Positions 60,615-64,000 of a stretch of 64,000 nucleotides of DNA are shown here, piece after piece (the first letter of the stretch is position 1; each line of letters opens with the position of its first letter). The position numbers and the translations under genes were made by a program. Below the pieces are notes generated by a model, which searched no databases, was not told the origin of the DNA, and saw nothing but the letters and a program-made list of their open reading frames with translations. Source of the stretch: Adhaeribacter aerolatus (GTDB lineage Bacteria; Bacteroidota; Bacteroidia; Cytophagales; Hymenobacteraceae); assembly GCF_007991635.1 (NCBI RefSeq), contig NZ_BJYS01000013.1, positions 62,001 to 126,000 of the forward strand. Reading direction: 5' to 3'.

Positions 60615-63063
60615 CAAATCCGTAATAATCTTTCAGGTTACGCCCACGCGGCTCTGCTCTTCTTTCTTCCGGTACACCGCCCTCTGTATTTAATTCTTGT
60701 TTTTCAGCAAATTCCGGTTCAACTGTTACATCCCAATCTGGCAATTCATCTTTTCTGGATTTCTTCTTATTACCTTTCTTCGGTTCGGCTACCGGTGTGT
60801 ATTCTTTTCTACCTTTAGACCGGGATTCCCTAGGGGTTTCCTGGTATTGGTTTTGCTTACGCTGTGTCCGGTCCGCATCAGCCTTATAAATTAAAATTAA
60901 ATCTATAGTCCGATCATTCAGGTTAGCGGCTTTTACTTCTACTATAACTTCGTCACCGAAAGAAATAATGCGTTTGTTCCGGCGGCCGATTATGCGGTAG
61001 TTTTGGGAGTCTAGTTCGTAATAATCATCTTCCAAATCGCTCAAGCGTACCATGCCTTCGCATTTATTCTCTTCTATTTCTACGTACATGCCCCACTCTG
61101 TCAGGCCCGATATAATCCCTTTAAATTGCTGCCCAACGGTATTCTGCATAAACTCTACCTGCTTATACTTAATAGAAGCCCGTTCAGCATCGGCGGCCCG
61201 TTTCTCTTGTTCTGACGAGTGCTTACATTTCTCCTCGTACTCTTCCTTCACTTGTGATTGCTCCCCGTTTAAATATTTAAAAATTAACCGGTGCGCCATC
61301 ATATCCGGGTATCGCCGGATGGGCGAGGTAAAATGCGAATAATGTTCGAATGCTAGCCCAAAGTGCCCCAGTGGCTCGGTGGTATATTTTGCCTTGGCCA
61401 TTGTACGGATAGCCAAGCTTTGCAACACACTTTGCTCCGGCTTGCCTTCCGTCTGTTCGGCTAAACGATTTAACTCGTTAGACACCTCTTTGTTTTCCAA
61501 ATCTACCTTGTACCCGAATTTAGAGGCAAATAAGGAAAAATTAGTTAATTTATCCGGATCAGGTGCATCGTGGGTGCGGTACACCATGGTATAACGCTTA
61601 CCCCGTTTTTTAATATTAAATACAAATTCAGCCACTTTGCGGTTAGCCAGCAGCATAAATTCTTCAATTAGTTTATGCGCGTCTTTCCGCTCTTTAATAT
61701 AAACGTGTAGAGGTTTGCCGTTCTCATCCAGTTTAAACCGTACTTCTACTGTTTCGAAGCTAATTGCACCGTTTTTAAAGCGCTTTTCCTTAAGCGCCTT
61801 GGCAATTTTATTTAAAGTTTGTAGTTCCTCCATGTAATCGCCGGCGCCGGTATCCATTACCTGCTGGGCTTCTTCGTATGCAAACCGACGATCGGAATGA
61901 ATAATTGTTTTGCCAATCCAGGTATCGTACAGGCGGCCGGTTTCATCCATTTCGAATACCGCCGAGAAAGTAAGTTTATCTTCGTGCGGGCGCAAAGAAC
62001 ACAAGCCGTTAGATAGTTTTTCGGGCAGCATGGGAATGGTGCGGTCTACGAGGTAAACCGAAGTAGCCCGGTGCAAAGCTTCTTTTTCCAACCGGGATTT
62101 TTCATCGATGTAATGGGTTACATCGGCAATGTGTACGCCTATTTCCCAGCGGCCATTTTCTAAAGAACGGATAGATAAAGCATCATCGAAGTCTTTGGCA
62201 TCTACCGGGTCAATGGTAAAAGTGGTAATATCCCGGAAATCTCGCCGACGGCTAATTTCTTCATCGGTAATTGTTTCTGGAATAGCTTCAGCTTCTTGTT
62301 CTACCACATCCGGAAACTCGAACGGCAATCCGAATTCGGCCATGATGGAATTTATTTCTGCTTCGTTTTCGCCGGCCGGACCAAATACCCGGGTTACTTT
62401 CCCAATGGGGCTTTTATTCGCAGACTTTGGCCATTCGGTAATTTTAACCAATACTTTATCGCCATTTTGCGCGCCGTTTATATCTTCTTCGTTGATAAAT
62501 ATATCGAAGTACAGTTTCCGGAAATTAGGAATGACGAAAGCAAAGCTTTTGGACACTTCAATGCGGCCGGCTACTTCATCACTCACGCGCTCCAATATTT
62601 CTGTTACTTCGCCTTCGGGCCGGCCATCGCGGGTATTGTTGATGCGGACTTTCACCCGGTCGCCGCCCATGGCAAACTGCAGGCTTTCGGTAGGAACCCT
62701 GATATCTTCTTCGCTCTCGGCCGATATGACATAAGCGTGACGGGCATTGGCTAAATCTACCGTTCCTTCTAATTCTACGCTTTCAGTAATACTTAAAACG
62801 TAGTTACCTTCCGAAACCGGGGAAATCTTTCCTTCTTTCCGAAGCTGTTTTAAATATTCGTTAATTTGTTCACGGCCTTCTTTATCGGTAACATCAAAGC
62901 GCCGCGACAATTGCTTATAGCCAAAAGCCTTGCCTGGGCTGCTTACAAATATTTGCAGCAGCTTGCTTTTAGTTATCGATACCCCACCCCGTTTACTGAT
63001 CCGGTTTTTACTTTCGGACCGGTTACTACGGCCAGAGTCATTGTTTTTCTTTTTTCTTTCCAT
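60607..63063 (-). CDS. rnr: ribonuclease R
   Basis: A 3'-5' exoribonuclease of 818 residues that degrades structured RNA. N-terminal winged helix (LLQIFVSSPGKAFGYKQLSRRFDVTDKEGREQINEYL), two cold-shock domains, the RNB catalytic domain with TIDPVDAKDFDDALS (metal-binding Asp), and the S1 domain (QFKGIISGLTEWGMYVEIEE), then a basic and acidic low-complexity tail of about 90 residues (SKGRKEYTPVAEPKKGNKKKSRK). A basic N-terminal stretch (RKKKNNDSGRSNRS) is also present. It is followed by the overlapping polyprenyl synthetase gene. Confidence 0.97.
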   Translation of the reverse strand: MERKKKNNDSGRSNRSESKNRISKRGGVSITKSKLLQIFVSSPGKAFGYKQLSRRFDVTDKEGREQINEYLKQLRKEGKISPVSEGNYVLSITESVELEGTVDLANARHAYVISAESEEDIRVPTESLQFAMGGDRVKVRINNTRDGRPEGEVTEILERVSDEVAGRIEVSKSFAFVIPNFRKLYFDIFINEEDINGAQNGDKVLVKITEWPKSANKSPIGKVTRVFGPAGENEAEINSIMAEFGLPFEFPDVVEQEAEAIPETITDEEISRRRDFRDITTFTIDPVDAKDFDDALSIRSLENGRWEIGVHIADVTHYIDEKSRLEKEALHRATSVYLVDRTIPMLPEKLSNGLCSLRPHEDKLTFSAVFEMDETGRLYDTWIGKTIIHSDRRFAYEEAQQVMDTGAGDYMEELQTLNKIAKALKEKRFKNGAISFETVEVRFKLDENGKPLHVYIKERKDAHKLIEEFMLLANRKVAEFVFNIKKRGKRYTMVYRTHDAPDPDKLTNFSLFASKFGYKVDLENKEVSNELNRLAEQTEGKPEQSVLQSLAIRTMAKAKYTTEPLGHFGLAFEHYSHFTSPIRRYPDMMAHRLIFKYLNGEQSQVKEEYEEKCKHSSEQEKRAADAERASIKYKQVEFMQNTVGQQFKGIISGLTEWGMYVEIEENKCEGMVRLSDLEDDYYELDSQNYRIIGRRNKRIISFGDEVIVEVKAANLNDRTIDLILIYKADADRTQRKQNQYQETPRESRSKGRKEYTPVAEPKKGNKKKSRKDELPDWDVTVEPEFAEKQELNTEGGVPEERRAEPRGRNLKDYYGFDE

Positions 63064-63089
63064 CTGTTTACAGCAGTATTCTTTTGTAG

Positions 63090-64000
63090 CTAAGCCAAAA
63101 ATTGAGTCATCAGGGCTTTCCGTTGGGTCTGGGCATTTTTAATATCTTCCAAATCACCCTTCGGAATAGCGGCTAATAATGTACGTGTATACGCATTCTG
63201 GGGATTAGCGTATACCTCGTGAGCCGTACCTGACTCTACTATTTTGCCCGCATTCATCACAAAAATACGATCGGCCATAAAACGGGCAACGGCTAAATCG
63301 TGTGTGATAAAAATATAAGTAATGCCAAACTCGGCTTTTAGTTTATTAAGTAAATTAAGCACCTGCGCCTGCACCGATACATCTAAGGCCGAAACAGACT
63401 CGTCGCAGACAATGCATTTGGGCTCCAGTGCCAAAGCCCGGGCAATACTTATCCGTTGCCGCTGCCCGCCCGAAAACTCGTGGGGATAACGATGAAAATG
63501 CTCTGGCATAAGATTCACGGTCTGAAGCAATTCATATGCCTTTGCCTCGCGTTCTTTATCAGTTGTTAACACTTGGTGTACCTGCATGGGCTCCATAATG
63601 GCCTGCCCAATAGTTTGCATGGGGTTAAGCGACGCATACGGATCCTGAAAAATCATCTGAAAATTTTTACGGCTCTTCCGCAAAGCATCCGCCGAAAGCC
63701 CGGCAATATTAATATTATTGAAGTGAATAGTTCCATCGGTGGGTTGTACCAAGCGCAGCAAAGCCCGGCCCAAAGTTGTTTTTCCACAACCCGATTCGCC
63801 TACCAAACCTATTGTTTCATTCGGATATACGTCAAAACTTACCCCATCCACGGCTTTAATATATTCGGTACTGCGTGTGAATAAACCTTTCCGGACCGGG
63901 AAGTAAACTTTTAGATTATCCACTACCAGCAACGGCTTATCTAAAGGTGTTCTAATTCCAGTATCTTTCTGATATTCAATTGATTCGGTTATTGGAGGAG
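63090..64000 (-). CDS. dipeptide/oligopeptide-type ABC transporter ATPase (C-terminal part, probably of a fused double ATPase)
   Basis: The ATP-hydrolysing unit of a peptide importer or exporter. Walker A is GLVGESGCGKTTLGRALL, Q-loop MIFQDPYASLNPMQTIG, signature FSGGQRQRISIARAL, Walker B CIVCDESVSALDVS, and H-loop THDLAVARFMAD; it belongs to the DppF/OppF branch. The frame runs to the right edge of the window without a stop. The residues before the first strand read PPITESIEY...TPLDKPLLVVDNLKVYFPVRKG, like the linker between two ATPase domains, so a fused DppD-DppF type protein is likely. The start lies outside. Confidence 0.93.
   Translation of the reverse strand, partial: PPITESIEYQKDTGIRTPLDKPLLVVDNLKVYFPVRKGLFTRSTEYIKAVDGVSFDVYPNETIGLVGESGCGKTTLGRALLRLVQPTDGTIHFNNINIAGLSADALRKSRKNFQMIFQDPYASLNPMQTIGQAIMEPMQVHQVLTTDKEREAKAYELLQTVNLMPEHFHRYPHEFSGGQRQRISIARALALEPKCIVCDESVSALDVSVQAQVLNLLNKLKAEFGITYIFITHDLAVARFMADRIFVMNAGKIVESGTAHEVYANPQNAYTRTLLAAIPKGDLEDIKNAQTQRKALMTQFLA

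Noticed and set aside
62129-62734. 201-aa open frame antisense to the RNase R gene
   Set aside because: Ser/Leu-rich mirror frame, no motif; the RNase R frame on the other strand is certain.
1-64000. CRISPR array, tRNA, rRNA, transposase or integrase genes
   Set aside because: No regularly spaced direct repeats, no cloverleaf with a GGTTCGAATCC-type arm, and no transposase or recombinase motif was seen.

Overview
The window looks like a chromosomal piece of a free-living Bacteroidota, most likely order Cytophagales and a Hymenobacteraceae-like genus (Adhaeribacter/Rufibacter type; inferred from protein character, not searched). The grounds are a SusC/SusD pair, an ECF sigma/FecR/TonB-receptor cluster, TonB_C-MORN and head-GIN proteins, Panacea and DUF433 antitoxins, a PVC-type dehydrogenase, ATG starts with weak ribosome binding sites, and several TAnnTTTG-type -10 boxes. 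No rRNA, tRNA, CRISPR array, transposase or phage gene was seen.

Layout. 0-10 kb: edge-truncated GNAT, TonB_C/MORN protein, an AT-rich orphan membrane protein, a Tat-exported Gfo/Idh/MocA oxidoreductase, small orphans, then a SusC-SusD pair closed by a strong terminator. 10-20 kb: a Panacea antitoxin with a small membrane partner (candidate toxin-antitoxin pair), GNAT-Crp/Fnr pair, DoxX-like protein, flavohaemoglobin, a large multidomain lipoprotein, an ArsR-SRPBCC operon with a visible promoter/operator, and a DUF433 antitoxin whose DUF5615 toxin partner is broken by two in-frame TAA codons. 20-29 kb: Tex, a Thr/Gln-rich secreted protein, an NtrC-type response regulator convergent with a hybrid histidine kinase, and a tandem pair of STAS/SEC14-like proteins. 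29-36 kb: ECF sigma factor, head-GIN protein, FecR anti-sigma, an STN-domain/LA_2272-repeat surface protein and a TonB-dependent receptor, which together look like a surface-signalling module in which the STN relay domain is not on the receptor. 36-50 kb: NUDIX, GH5, two paralogous mini-lipoproteins, GH3 (NagZ-like), an aminotransferase, a PVC-type dehydrogenase/cytochrome c lipoprotein, a metalloprotease-propeller-barrel protein, a coiled-coil protein and an MgtC/DUF4010 protein. 50-64 kb: NUDIX, HAD phosphatase, YebC, an SMP-30-like lipoprotein with a sodium:solute symporter, DUF892 ferritin-like protein, a 3D-domain protein, rhomboid protease, polyprenyl synthetase overlapping RNase R, and the start-less end of a dipeptide-type ABC ATPase.

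Small-scale structure adds to this: two inverted REP-like doublets (19.0 and 24.7 kb), a 237-bp element with 65-bp inverted arms (36.2 kb), a 17-bp perfect inverted repeat (45.5 kb), a parS-consensus site inside a coding sequence (52.97 kb) with a weaker one at 57.9 kb, and many clear hairpin terminators. The most promising leads are the Panacea pair, the half-dead DUF433/DUF5615 pair, the STN/LA_2272 signalling module and the parS candidate.
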